This document shows, in pieces, positions 5,672 to 13,230 of a stretch of 14,196 bases of DNA; position 1 is the stretch's first letter; every line of letters starts with the position of its first letter. Origin of the DNA: JABCPE02 sp963519075 (GTDB lineage Bacteria; Bacteroidota; Bacteroidia; Flavobacteriales; Weeksellaceae); NCBI GenBank assembly GCA_963519075.1, contig CAUQMH010000038.1, positions 1 to 14,196 of the forward strand, in the 5' to 3' direction. The notes under the pieces are model-generated. The model was given only the letters and a program-made list of their open reading frames with translations, was not told where the DNA came from and ran no database searches. The translations under genes were made by a program, and so were the position numbers.

Positions 5672-7999
5672 TTATTGCCCTAAATAGACTATTTCAACCC
5701 TATTTCTTGGAGCCCAAGTAGGTTGAAATCTTAACTTCCCTCTATTAGCATTTACTCTAAAACTAACTGTATCTCCTGCTGTAAGACCTATAATATTAGA
5801 ATAATGTTGGTTAAAATAATGTCCCGTCTCTACATAACTATATGTCTCATCAGCATCTATCCATGGTGCACCATTCAAGAGCATGATAAAGTATAAGTTT
5901 CTAGTACCTGTTTCCCATGCATTCTGAAGGAAAGAATGGAATAACACTAAGTACTTACCTGTTTTAGGAGCTATAAAATCATTGATTCCAGGTATTGGTT
6001 GAGTCGTAGCTGGTTGCAGGTCATAATTAACTGTTGTACGAGCATATTGTCTTGTAAAGTCAGCAATTGGCGGCGCTGGTTCTTTCCATGTTCCTACCCC
6101 ATTAGCATCACTGGTAAGGACTTTACCCACTCCTTGGTTGGTATCTTGTATCTTGATAGCATTCGGTCCATTAGTTACAATATGAACTTTAGAATCTGGT
6201 TTATAGGTACCAATTCCCACATTAGGACTAAAACTATGTCCATTCTGATATCCTAAGATAATGGTATTATCATTTGAATTAGCAGTTGTAAGTGCACTAG
6301 AACCTATTCCATTTCCTATCGCTATTACATTATCTAGTTCTCCTGTAGACACAGATTGGAAATTAGCACTACCTATATGGATATTATTATGTCCTTTTAC
6401 CCATCCACCTGAACCATTACCTAGGGCAATGTTATTATTTCCTGTTATATTATTTTGTAGTGCATTTAGACCTTGGGCATTATTATGTTGTCCCGTAGTG
6501 TTGTTTGCTAATGTGCTCGTTCCTAATGCTATATTATATGCTCCTGAAGTATTTGCTCCTAAAGCTTCATTTCCAACAGCCACATTATAATTTCCGCCAT
6601 TATTGGACACCAAAGAAAGATTTCCTATAGCTACATTGGCCATCCCTGCAGCATTATTCGTTAATGTAGAGTTTCCTATACCTACATTATAGTTTCCTGT
6701 AGTATTTTTAGTAAGAGCATTAGTTCCTAACCCCACATTATGACTCCCTATAGTGTTATTAGAAAGTGCAGAATGTCCCAATCCTACATTACTCATCCCT
6801 ACTGTATTTTTGCTAAGAGCATACAACCCAAGCCCCACATTATGATTTCCCGCAGTATTGAAACGAAGAGCATCAAACCCAAGCCCCACATTATAACTTC
6901 CTGAAATATTATTCTGCAATGCCTGAGAACCTACACCTATGTTACTTTCTCCCACTGTATTTGTCATCAATGATTTTTGACCAATACCAATATTAAAATT
7001 CCCTCCAATATTAGATGTAAGAGAAGATGTTCCTAATGCAATATTATTTGCCCCTATCGTATTTGCTTTTAAAGCTTCCGTACCAAAAGCCATGTTATTA
7101 GAACCACTTGTATTACTATACAAAGCATGGTGTCCTAATGCCATATTACGATCCCCCGTAGTATTACTATACAAAGCCGCAAAACCATTAGCAATATTAC
7201 TTGATCCTGTGGTATTATTATATAGAGCAGTATAACCAACTGCTGTGTTATTAGCTCCTGTTGTATTTCTAAAAAGAGCATCTGTACCAACAGCCACATT
7301 TCCGATACCAGAAATAGTATGATACAAAGAATTTTCCCCAACAGCCACATTATACATACCTCCTATATTAGAATACAATGTATTAGCACCTACACCTACA
7401 TTCCCTCTTCCTTGTCCATTAGAGCGCAAAGATCCTATACCTACTGCCACATTATTAACCCCAGTAGTATTAGAACGCAAAGCATCTAGTCCTACAGCTA
7501 TATTGTGAGAACCACTTGTATTGGAAAATAGAGCATCTTTCCCTATACCTATATTATGAGGGCCCGTTCCTACTCCACTACCATTTCCGCCCACACCTGC
7601 ATCTTGTGTGATGTGGCTGTTAGTCCCCACTAATCTAAGGTCTTGTTCCTGCATAACTCCTTCCGCTATTTTCACCCATTTACTAGTTGCTGTGCTGTAA
7701 TAATAAAAACCTTTAGAAGTTACATCAGTTGTAGTGGATGTAGTAGCTCCTGAAAAATCAAACACATACACCAATGTAGATTCTTTCAAATTAACAGCAG
7801 CAATTGAATTCAATCTCGCTTTGCTTAGCCTAGGAACAAGCATCCCTTCATTAGTAGTTGCTCCTACCGCCGAATTTGCTGCATTTGGTTTTATATCCAA
7901 AGTCGCTTCAGGACTATTTGTATTTATCCCTACTTTTCCTGTTTGGGAATATGCTAACCCCATAGTCAGCACCCCTAATAAAATAAAGTGTTTTTTCAT
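5672..7999 (-). CDS. Secreted adhesin-like protein with 22 YadA-head-type 17-residue repeats
   Basis: This is a 775-residue protein. A signal peptide (about 1-19, ending LAYSQ) is followed by KVGINTNSPEATLDI, a start typical of Bacteroidota surface and fibre-like proteins. A non-repetitive region of about 110 residues follows, then 22 exact 17-residue units (147-520) of consensus ..NvAlG..AL..NTtG, two degenerate units to about 555, and a linker. The linker contains VGIGTYKPDSKVHI (594-607) and GKVLTSDANGVGTW (625-638). The last 130 residues (about 645-775) form a separate, probably beta-rich domain. The repeat resembles the left-handed beta-roll of trimeric autotransporter heads, so a trimeric surface fibre is the likeliest reading. 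There is no YadA-type beta-barrel anchor and no recognisable T9SS sorting domain, so how it is held at the surface is unknown. A promoter and a terminator flank it as a single-gene unit. It could instead be a fibre-like component of a contractile structure, though no such genes are nearby. Confidence 0.85.
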   Translation of the reverse strand: MKKHFILLGVLTMGLAYSQTGKVGINTNSPEATLDIKPNAANSAVGATTNEGMLVPRLSKARLNSIAAVNLKESTLVYVFDFSGATTSTTTDVTSKGFYYYSTATSKWVKIAEGVMQEQDLRLVGTNSHITQDAGVGGNGSGVGTGPHNIGIGKDALFSNTSGSHNIAVGLDALRSNTTGVNNVAVGIGSLRSNGQGRGNVGVGANTLYSNIGGMYNVAVGENSLYHTISGIGNVAVGTDALFRNTTGANNTAVGYTALYNNTTGSSNIANGFAALYSNTTGDRNMALGHHALYSNTSGSNNMAFGTEALKANTIGANNIALGTSSLTSNIGGNFNIGIGQKSLMTNTVGESNIGVGSQALQNNISGSYNVGLGFDALRFNTAGNHNVGLGLYALSKNTVGMSNVGLGHSALSNNTIGSHNVGLGTNALTKNTTGNYNVGIGNSTLTNNAAGMANVAIGNLSLVSNNGGNYNVAVGNEALGANTSGAYNIALGTSTLANNTTGQHNNAQGLNALQNNITGNNNIALGNGSGGWVKGHNNIHIGSANFQSVSTGELDNVIAIGNGIGSSALTTANSNDNTIILGYQNGHSFSPNVGIGTYKPDSKVHIVTNGPNAIKIQDTNQGVGKVLTSDANGVGTWKEPAPPIADFTRQYARTTVNYDLQPATTQPIPGINDFIAPKTGKYLVLFHSFLQNAWETGTRNLYFIMLLNGAPWIDADETYSYVETGHYFNQHYSNIIGLTAGDTVSFRVNANRGKLRFQPTWAPRNRVEIVYLGQ
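6440..7561 (-). repeat. 22 tandem 51-bp (17-aa) beta-roll units
   Basis: The array spans 1122 bp, exactly 22 x 51, with no insertion or deletion. Invariant or near-invariant positions are Asn at 3, Gly at 7, Leu at 11 and Gly at 17. Hydrophobic or small residues occupy 4-6, and variable residues sit at 1-2 and 8-9. Units have diverged at the protein and DNA level, unlike a recently amplified array. Confidence 0.93.
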
Positions 8000-8096
8000 A
8001 TATTTATCTTTTAATATGTTCTTATTTTAATCAACAAATTTATATTTAATTAAATTCATTGAAAATGTAGTATTTAAGTTTAAAAATTTTAAAATA

Positions 8097-8126
8097 CAAA
8101 GATAATATTTTTTATTATTCTAGCAA
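8097..8126 (-). promoter_or_regulatory. Bacteroidota-type promoter of the repeat-adhesin gene
   Basis: On the minus strand TTG (8124-8126) and TATCTTTG (8097-8104) are 19 bp apart, matching TTG-N19-TAnnTTTG. The leader would be about 90 nt. A second -7-like TAAATTTG (8035-8042) lies closer to the ATG but lacks a TTG at the right distance. The -33 box directly abuts the terminator of the upstream protease gene. Confidence 0.65.
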
Positions 8127-8127
8127 C

Positions 8128-8162
8128 AAAAAAGAACCCTTATTTTTAAGAGTTCTTTTTTT
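8128..8162 (-). terminator. Intrinsic terminator of the S8 protease gene
   Basis: AAAAAAGAAC (8128-8137) pairs with GTTCTTTTTT (8152-8161). The stem is extended by CTTA/TAAG across one mismatch, with a TTTT loop. It begins 5 bp after the protease stop codon. The structure is strong and potentially bidirectional. Confidence 0.8.
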
Positions 8163-8167
8163 GAACT

Positions 8168-10318
8168 TTATTGTTTTCTGATTTTCTTACTTAGTTTATG
8201 ATTTGCAGAAGATGCCGTTAGGACATATATTCCTGCTGGTAATCCAGAGAAATCAACATCATAAGTCTGCACACTACTAGGAGCTATACTTCTGATGAGT
8301 CTTCCTGACATATCAAAAATCTTGATATTATTAATATTTTCTACAAATTTCACATTTACCTTATTATTCCCATCCGCCAATAATGTAGGAGAAGCCTCTG
8401 CTGGTATCACCTCTGGAGTTGGAATCTCAGTATAACCCGTTACTATCATAGAGTAAACTTGCTTTTCTGCATTTGCTCCATCATTGTTCACTAAAGTTCC
8501 TTTATTAGACACTTCTATTTTGTAAATTCCTGCTGCTGGCTGGTCTATAAGAACCTGCTCTACATTGTCTACTGTATTATCTCCTTTTATCGCTGGGTTA
8601 CGCGGAGCATTTACATCTAGTTTCCATGGATAATGAACCTCATTAGTTTGAACATTAGTTATTCTTAAATCCAAATCATTCACCAACTTAGATGTTCTAT
8701 TATTATGAGCTTCGCCATATGTATTATAGTCAGAATTTTTATCAGATGGATCTGTCCAAACGATAGTTGCCTTAAGTGGTTGTGAACCATCTGTTTTCAC
8801 CAAAAATTCATTCTTTTTAGCATTTTTGAGTTCTTTATCTTCAAAAATAACTTTATTTTGTTTTTTCTGAACTAATAGCTCTGCTCCTTTTTTAGCATCT
8901 ACAAATCCCCATCCATACCAAACATCTGGCCCTACATTTCCTGCCTCCTGTGCTGTATGAATAAGAAGGTTTTTAGCTGATGCTGCATTGAGCTTTTGCC
9001 CTGCAAAAAGCGACTGATAAATCTGACTCCAAAGCCCTAAAATCCCTGTAACCTGTGGAGCAGAATAAGATGTTCCATTTCCTATACCATAAGTAGTTGA
9101 TCCTGCAGGAGATGTAGAAGGATATAACACTGTACTTCCCACCCCTGCAATGTCTGGCTTGATAGCTCCATCATCACGAGGTCCAGCACTACTATAATCA
9201 GCCTTAACCACATCAGACACCTGAGTATATCTTCCATCAAACCCTTCTTCGGCAGTTCTGATTTTTTCAGTAGCCCCTACTGTGATAATGTTCTTAGCAA
9301 CAGCTCCTGTTGGGATACAGTCATATTCAGCCGCACAATTATCCTGAGGAGCCGCATCTGTAGATGAAAACTGCCCCCAAGTTCCATCAGATTTTCTATA
9401 ATAAGCAGGATACATTGGAGTTGATGCAGGTCCATCTCCATAGGAATTTCCTGCAGATTTCACCACCACCATATAAGGATTATTGTATACTATATCATCC
9501 AACTCTTTATCCCTATTATAGTATGTTCCATTTAAATCATATGATTGCCCAGTTGCTGGAACATACGAACCACTCCAATACCAAGCAACTCCCATAGAGC
9601 CGTTATTTAAATTCCATCCTATAACATTTCCATAAGAGTGGTTAGATAGAGCAGGCTTGCTATCTCTTATTTTAGCTGAAATATCTTTTTCTTCTGTCTC
9701 CCCATCAAGAGTAGAATTCCCAAAATAACTATCAAAAACAGCCTCTGGCATCATTCCTTTGGTATTCATCACAACTCTAATAGGACTTCCATCTTTTTTT
9801 CGTGAAGTCACATTTAGGTTTTGACCTTTACTTCCCATCATTCCAGTTACTCCTGTAGCATGACTACTGTAAGGCACTGTATCAGCTTCTTTATTAGTTA
9901 TTCTCGCACTACTTCCAAAGTCTGAATGCTCTGCATAAACACGACCTCCATCAAAAACAGACACTTTCATCCCCTCTCCATTAAAACTTCCTGTAAGACC
10001 ATCTATAGTTCCTTCTTGGATAGCATCTACATTAGAATTTTTAATTTGGTCTGTATCATAAGATTTTAGAAAATATGGAATTCCCCCAAAGAAGAAAGAA
10101 ATAGTTTCCCTTTCTTTCTTTAGGTCTTTTTTAATAACACTTTCTGATTTTGGATTTTCAGTAGAATTATTTCTATAAACCTCCTTCTGAGCGTAGAACT
10201 CAAATTGTTTGAACAACTGCTTTCTCCTCTCATCCATTTCCTTTTTCAGTTTGTCATTACCCTGCTGAGCATTTAGCAAACTCCCCAAGAGTAAAGCAAC
10301 TAGTACATTTCTTCTCAT
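8168..10318 (-). CDS. Subtilisin-like S8 serine protease with T9SS C-terminal sorting domain
   Basis: This 716-residue exported endopeptidase has a signal peptide at about 1-18 and a charged segment at about 20-80 that may be a short propeptide. The S8 domain runs from about 105 to 480. Its triad is Asp123 (SVFDGG), His153 (SSHATGV) and Ser417 (GNGTSYSAP), with oxyanion Asn291 (SAGNS). Two Cys (328, 334) could form a small disulphide loop. Residues about 490-630 resemble the beta-barrel that follows the catalytic domain in KP-43-type subtilisins (IVWTDPSD, LVNDLDLRI, GIYKIEVSN). Residues about 645-716 are a type A T9SS sorting domain (IKIFDMSGRLIRS, GLPAGIYVLTAS, C-terminal KKIRKQ), so the mature enzyme should be secreted or attached at the cell surface. 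I use the ATG at 10316-10318 rather than a TTG three codons upstream. No clear promoter is seen in the 71 bp after mltG, so read-through from mltG is possible. The substrate is unknown. Confidence 0.95.
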   Translation of the reverse strand: MRRNVLVALLLGSLLNAQQGNDKLKKEMDERRKQLFKQFEFYAQKEVYRNNSTENPKSESVIKKDLKKERETISFFFGGIPYFLKSYDTDQIKNSNVDAIQEGTIDGLTGSFNGEGMKVSVFDGGRVYAEHSDFGSSARITNKEADTVPYSSHATGVTGMMGSKGQNLNVTSRKKDGSPIRVVMNTKGMMPEAVFDSYFGNSTLDGETEEKDISAKIRDSKPALSNHSYGNVIGWNLNNGSMGVAWYWSGSYVPATGQSYDLNGTYYNRDKELDDIVYNNPYMVVVKSAGNSYGDGPASTPMYPAYYRKSDGTWGQFSSTDAAPQDNCAAEYDCIPTGAVAKNIITVGATEKIRTAEEGFDGRYTQVSDVVKADYSSAGPRDDGAIKPDIAGVGSTVLYPSTSPAGSTTYGIGNGTSYSAPQVTGILGLWSQIYQSLFAGQKLNAASAKNLLIHTAQEAGNVGPDVWYGWGFVDAKKGAELLVQKKQNKVIFEDKELKNAKKNEFLVKTDGSQPLKATIVWTDPSDKNSDYNTYGEAHNNRTSKLVNDLDLRITNVQTNEVHYPWKLDVNAPRNPAIKGDNTVDNVEQVLIDQPAAGIYKIEVSNKGTLVNNDGANAEKQVYSMIVTGYTEIPTPEVIPAEASPTLLADGNNKVNVKFVENINNIKIFDMSGRLIRSIAPSSVQTYDVDFSGLPAGIYVLTASSANHKLSKKIRKQ

Positions 10319-10389
10319 AATATACAAATTTTAAAGTTTTCTATTATTGGGTGTAAAATTACAAAAATTATTGATTTCACACTATTTTT

Positions 10390-11415
10390 TTATTTTATTT
10401 TATTTTTATTCAACCATTCATGATATGCTTTTGCATTTTTCGCATGTTCTATATCAGAATCCGTGAATTTATGATAACCCAACTTTTCAGGGTCTGCACA
10501 CATGAAGATATAATTATTTTTTTTGGCATTCAACACATTATCCACCACTGCCTTATTCACCATACAGATAGGCCCTGGCGGAATTCCTGCATTCGCGTAG
10601 GTATTATACGGCGATGGATGCCTTAGGTCTTTATTATAAATTCTCTTTATTTGTTTGGTAAAATTATGCTCTTTGTTAATCGCATAGATTACGGTAGGGT
10701 CGGACTGAAGTTTCATGCCCTTTTCATAGCGGTTTAGATAGAGCCCTGCTATGGTTTTCTGCTCATCTTCTTTCCCTCCCGATTCTTTCTGAACAATGGA
10801 AGCAAGCGCATAGATTTGCTCTCTTGTCAGCCCCAGTTTCTGCTCTTTGGTTTTTCTCTCCTCTGTCCAAAATTCATTGTAGTCTTTTTCAAATTTTTTG
10901 AAAAACTCCTCTGGTGTCACTGTCCAATAAAACTGATAAGTATCCGAAAAGAAATATATTTTCAAATCCTCTGCCGAATTTAGTCCTTTTTCCTGCGCGA
11001 TTCTATCAAACACAGTCACGAAGCCCAAAGAATCCTCCTGCGTTTTCCTCGCCACACGCCCTATCATCTGATAAACATCATCAAAATCCTTTATCCTAAA
11101 AGTATCCTCCGTCTGCAGTCCTGCTTTCAGCATATTGACCAGCTTCGTATTATCATCGCCCTCCTTCACTCTATATCTTCCTGCTTTGATGAATTTCCCC
11201 AAATGCTTAGACTCCGCTACATCTCGGAAAGCCTCCATATCAGCTATATATGGTTTTAGACTATCCAAAACTTGGTCTAAATTCGCATCCTTCGGCACCA
11301 GAAAATATCCAGATTTTTTGACATTATTCCCTTTATATTTTTTATATAAAGTATATCCAAAAAATCCTCCACAGATTAGGAACAATCCTAAAAAAACTAT
11401 AATTACTTTTTTCAT
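10390..11415 (-). CDS. mltG: Endolytic murein transglycosylase MltG
   Basis: This 341-residue inner-membrane enzyme cleaves nascent peptidoglycan glycan strands and is thought to set their length. One N-terminal membrane helix (about 4-24) anchors it with the rest in the periplasm. A LysM-like/YceG N-terminal region covers about 35-110. The catalytic region contains IYALASIVQKES, with the expected catalytic Glu211, then LQSDPTVIYA (236-245), the SPYNTYANAGIPPGPI motif (268-283) and YHKFTDSDIEHAKN near the end. The length is normal for the family. It starts 2 bp after the dapF stop, so the two are almost certainly co-transcribed and perhaps translationally coupled. That pairs synthesis of a wall-specific amino acid with strand processing. 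Confidence 0.95.
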   Translation of the reverse strand: MKKVIIVFLGLFLICGGFFGYTLYKKYKGNNVKKSGYFLVPKDANLDQVLDSLKPYIADMEAFRDVAESKHLGKFIKAGRYRVKEGDDNTKLVNMLKAGLQTEDTFRIKDFDDVYQMIGRVARKTQEDSLGFVTVFDRIAQEKGLNSAEDLKIYFFSDTYQFYWTVTPEEFFKKFEKDYNEFWTEERKTKEQKLGLTREQIYALASIVQKESGGKEDEQKTIAGLYLNRYEKGMKLQSDPTVIYAINKEHNFTKQIKRIYNKDLRHPSPYNTYANAGIPPGPICMVNKAVVDNVLNAKKNNYIFMCADPEKLGYHKFTDSDIEHAKNAKAYHEWLNKNKIK

Positions 11416-11417
11416 TT

Positions 11418-12191
11418 TTAATCTAATTTGAAAACACCCTCAAAAACATATTCAGCAGGGCCTTCCAGCCAAATATTTCTAAATCCTGCCTCGTGCTTTT
11501 CTGCATACACTTTCAGATTTCCGCCGAGTGTTTTTACAGAAACCTCTCCTCCACCAAATTCATTCATAAATGTAAGGCAGCTCGCCGTAACTCCCGTTCC
11601 ACAGCTGTATGTTTCATCCTCTACACCTCGTTCATAAGTTCTCACAAACACCTCATTATCAGATATTTTAGAAACAAAGTTTACATTTATTCCTTCTCTT
11701 TTATAAGGCTCAGAATTTCTGATTTCGTATCCATTTTTATAAACATCCAGATTTTGCACATCCTCTACATATCTCACAAAATGCGGGGAACCTGTATTCA
11801 ACTGATAATCAGCATCTATTTTAACAATTTCTGGAACATCTATCATTTTCAACTTCACTACATTTCCATTGATTTCAGCCTCGTGAAGCCCATCTATTGC
11901 ATTAAATCTAGCTTTATTTTCAAAAACATTCAAAAAATGCGCAAAAGCCACGATACAACGCCCTCCATTGCCGCACATTGTGCTTTCATTTCCATCCGAA
12001 TTATAATAAACCATCTGAAAATCAATACTTTCGCGATTTTCCAATAAAATCAAGCCATCTGCACCAATTCCAAAACGACGGTCGCACATTTTTTTCACTA
12101 AATCAACATCATGTTTAGGAAAAGACTGATTTCTATTATCTATCATAATGAAGTCATTCCCAGTCCCTTGATATTTATAAAATTTAATCAT
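11418..12191 (-). CDS. dapF: Diaminopimelate epimerase
   Basis: This 257-residue cytosolic enzyme converts LL- to meso-diaminopimelate, the last step before lysine and the cross-linking residue of this group's peptidoglycan. Both active-site cysteines are present in their signature contexts: Cys73 in MCGNGGRC and Cys197 in SCGTGVTAS. The N-terminal FYKYQGTGNDF motif and N133TGSPHFV are also typical. The protein is PLP-independent and full length, although slightly short compared with E. coli DapF. The ATG overlaps the end of the upstream Crp/Fnr-type gene by 8 nt and mltG begins 2 bp after its stop, which fixes it in the four-gene block. Confidence 0.97.
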   Translation of the reverse strand: MIKFYKYQGTGNDFIMIDNRNQSFPKHDVDLVKKMCDRRFGIGADGLILLENRESIDFQMVYYNSDGNESTMCGNGGRCIVAFAHFLNVFENKARFNAIDGLHEAEINGNVVKLKMIDVPEIVKIDADYQLNTGSPHFVRYVEDVQNLDVYKNGYEIRNSEPYKREGINVNFVSKISDNEVFVRTYERGVEDETYSCGTGVTASCLTFMNEFGGGEVSVKTLGGNLKVYAEKHEAGFRNIWLEGPAEYVFEGVFKLD

Positions 12192-12768
12192 TTTTTCTCT
12201 CTTTATTTGCGATTTCTTTTCTCACTCGGCTCAGACTCTCTGGTGTAATCCCTAAAAACGAAGCTACCATCCACTGCGGAACTCTCCTGAAAACATTAGG
12301 ATAAACCTTGATAAAGTCCAAATACCGCTCCTCTGCATTCGCCCCAAGTAGAAGATTTACTCTTTTTTGTAATTGTCTGGCGTGATTATGCAGAAGTAAA
12401 ATCTGTTTCGCACCTGTTTCAGGGTTATTTTGGCTCATATGTTCATAAAAATCAGAGCTTAAAGATATGATTTCACTATCCTCTATCGCATCGATAAAAT
12501 AATCTGAACTTTCACCAAAAAACAGACTACTTCTATCTGCAATTAAATGATTTTCAGGCGCAAACTGAATAATATGTTCCTTACCTGCCTTACTGATAGA
12601 ATATAAACGAAGGAGTCCCTTCTCCACGAAAAAAGTATTTCTACACACTTCCCCTTCCCTCAACAGAAACTGTCCTTTTTCCACTTTAAGAGGCTTTATG
12701 TATTTCTTGTATCCCTCAATAGATGAGGGTGAAACACCTAGTGTATTTAGAAGATACTCATCAAACAT
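12184..12768 (-). CDS. Crp/Fnr-family transcriptional regulator
   Basis: This 194-residue protein is of the short type common in Bacteroidota. An N-terminal cyclic-nucleotide-binding-like beta-roll occupies about residues 25-110. A long dimerisation helix follows at about 115-143. The helix-turn-helix at about 163-188 has the recognition segment GITPESLSRVRKEI. In the phosphate-binding cassette position it reads FFGESSDYF, without the Arg-Ser/Thr-Ala residues that bind cAMP in E. coli CRP. It also lacks the Cys cluster of FNR (the only Cys is Cys42). The ligand, if any, is therefore unknown. It starts 2 bp after the bacilliredoxin-like gene and overlaps dapF by 8 nt. Autoregulation of this block is plausible but unproven. 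Confidence 0.9.
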   Translation of the reverse strand: MFDEYLLNTLGVSPSSIEGYKKYIKPLKVEKGQFLLREGEVCRNTFFVEKGLLRLYSISKAGKEHIIQFAPENHLIADRSSLFFGESSDYFIDAIEDSEIISLSSDFYEHMSQNNPETGAKQILLLHNHARQLQKRVNLLLGANAEERYLDFIKVYPNVFRRVPQWMVASFLGITPESLSRVRKEIANKERKND

Positions 12769-12770
12769 TT

Positions 12771-13166
12771 CTATTCTTCGAACAACTTTTTCATCAGCCT
12801 TTCCATATCCACTAGCTCTTCGTGTCTCTTGAAAATAACCTGTCCATCACGAAAAAGCAAAAAGGTAGCAGATTCTATCGGAACCCCCAAATCTTCGCTC
12901 AGTTCTTGTTTTAGTTTAGAATTTCCTGTATAGTTCAGTCTATAAAATTTCACTCTGGACAAATCCATTCTTCTTGCCTGCTTTTCAAAATCCGATATCA
13001 TATAATCACTTCGGAAATGCATCGTTGCACAGGTCAAAAGAGCCACAGGCTTCTCATAAGAATCTTTATACGCCTGTTTCAAATCCTCACTGGTCTCTAT
13101 TTTATTCCAAATTTGGCTGTCTTTATACGCTTTTACTAATTTTTTCCAAAAATCCATTAAACCCAT
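12771..13166 (-). CDS. Thioredoxin-fold protein related to bacilliredoxin BrxC/YtxJ, atypical active site
   Basis: This 131-residue cytosolic protein matches the YtxJ/BrxC layout. It has W..I.T.EDL (about 20-29), a KPVALL strand (39-44), FEKQAR (60-65), a FYRLNY strand (74-79), ELSEDLGVPIESATFLLFRDGQ (88-109) and a terminal helix. In usual members the strand after KP leads into a TRC active site. Here the matching stretch reads TCATMHFRSD: by my alignment the usual Cys position is His50, and the only Cys in the protein, Cys46, lies four residues earlier. BrxC-type proteins reduce mixed disulphides with bacillithiol, so this one may work differently, bind rather than reduce, or be inactive. 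Start choice is between the ATG at 13166 and one three codons later. It leads the block with crp-like, dapF and mltG; no consensus promoter was found in the 64-bp gap to pncA. Confidence 0.7.
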   Translation of the reverse strand: MGLMDFWKKLVKAYKDSQIWNKIETSEDLKQAYKDSYEKPVALLTCATMHFRSDYMISDFEKQARRMDLSRVKFYRLNYTGNSKLKQELSEDLGVPIESATFLLFRDGQVIFKRHEELVDMERLMKKLFEE

Positions 13167-13180
13167 AAGTCAAAAAATTT

Positions 13181-13211
13181 TTGCTAAATTATCAATTATT
13201 TAGTAATATTG
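13181..13211 (+). promoter_or_regulatory. Possible promoter of pncA
   Basis: TTG (13181-13183) is followed after 20 bp by TAATATTG (13204-13211), one mismatch from TAnnTTTG. The leader to the ATG at 13231 would be short, about 14 nt. It lies in the divergent gap shared with the bacilliredoxin-like gene. Confidence 0.4.
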
Positions 13212-13230
13212 AAAATAAATTGAATTTAAA

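Noticed and set aside
7135..7350. 71-codon minus-strand frame inside the adhesin repeats
   Set aside because: It is an out-of-frame reading of the 51-bp repeats, and the main frame is continuous through the region.
6440..7561. CRISPR-like periodic repeat
   Set aside because: The 51-bp period is coding, units are diverged in DNA and conserved in protein pattern, and there is no repeat/spacer structure.
5672..7999. Phage tail-fibre or prophage remnant
   Set aside because: The repeats and VGIGT motif occur in fibres, but the gene has a signal peptide and its own promoter, and no phage genes are nearby.
10319..10327. TTG-initiated three-codon extension of the S8 protease
   Set aside because: The ATG at 10318 gives a standard signal peptide (MRRNVLVALLLGSLLNAQ); the extension adds nothing recognisable.
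10351..10382. Imperfect inverted repeat between mltG and the S8 protease, considered as a terminator
   Set aside because: The nine-pair stem (one G-T) has a 14-nt loop and no following U-run on the minus strand, so it does not look like an intrinsic terminator; it may be chance in AT-rich DNA.
11493..12047. 184-codon plus-strand open frame opposite dapF
   Set aside because: It lies wholly antisense to a clear dapF with both catalytic Cys motifs, and its translation shows no domain and an odd Ile/His/Ser-rich composition.
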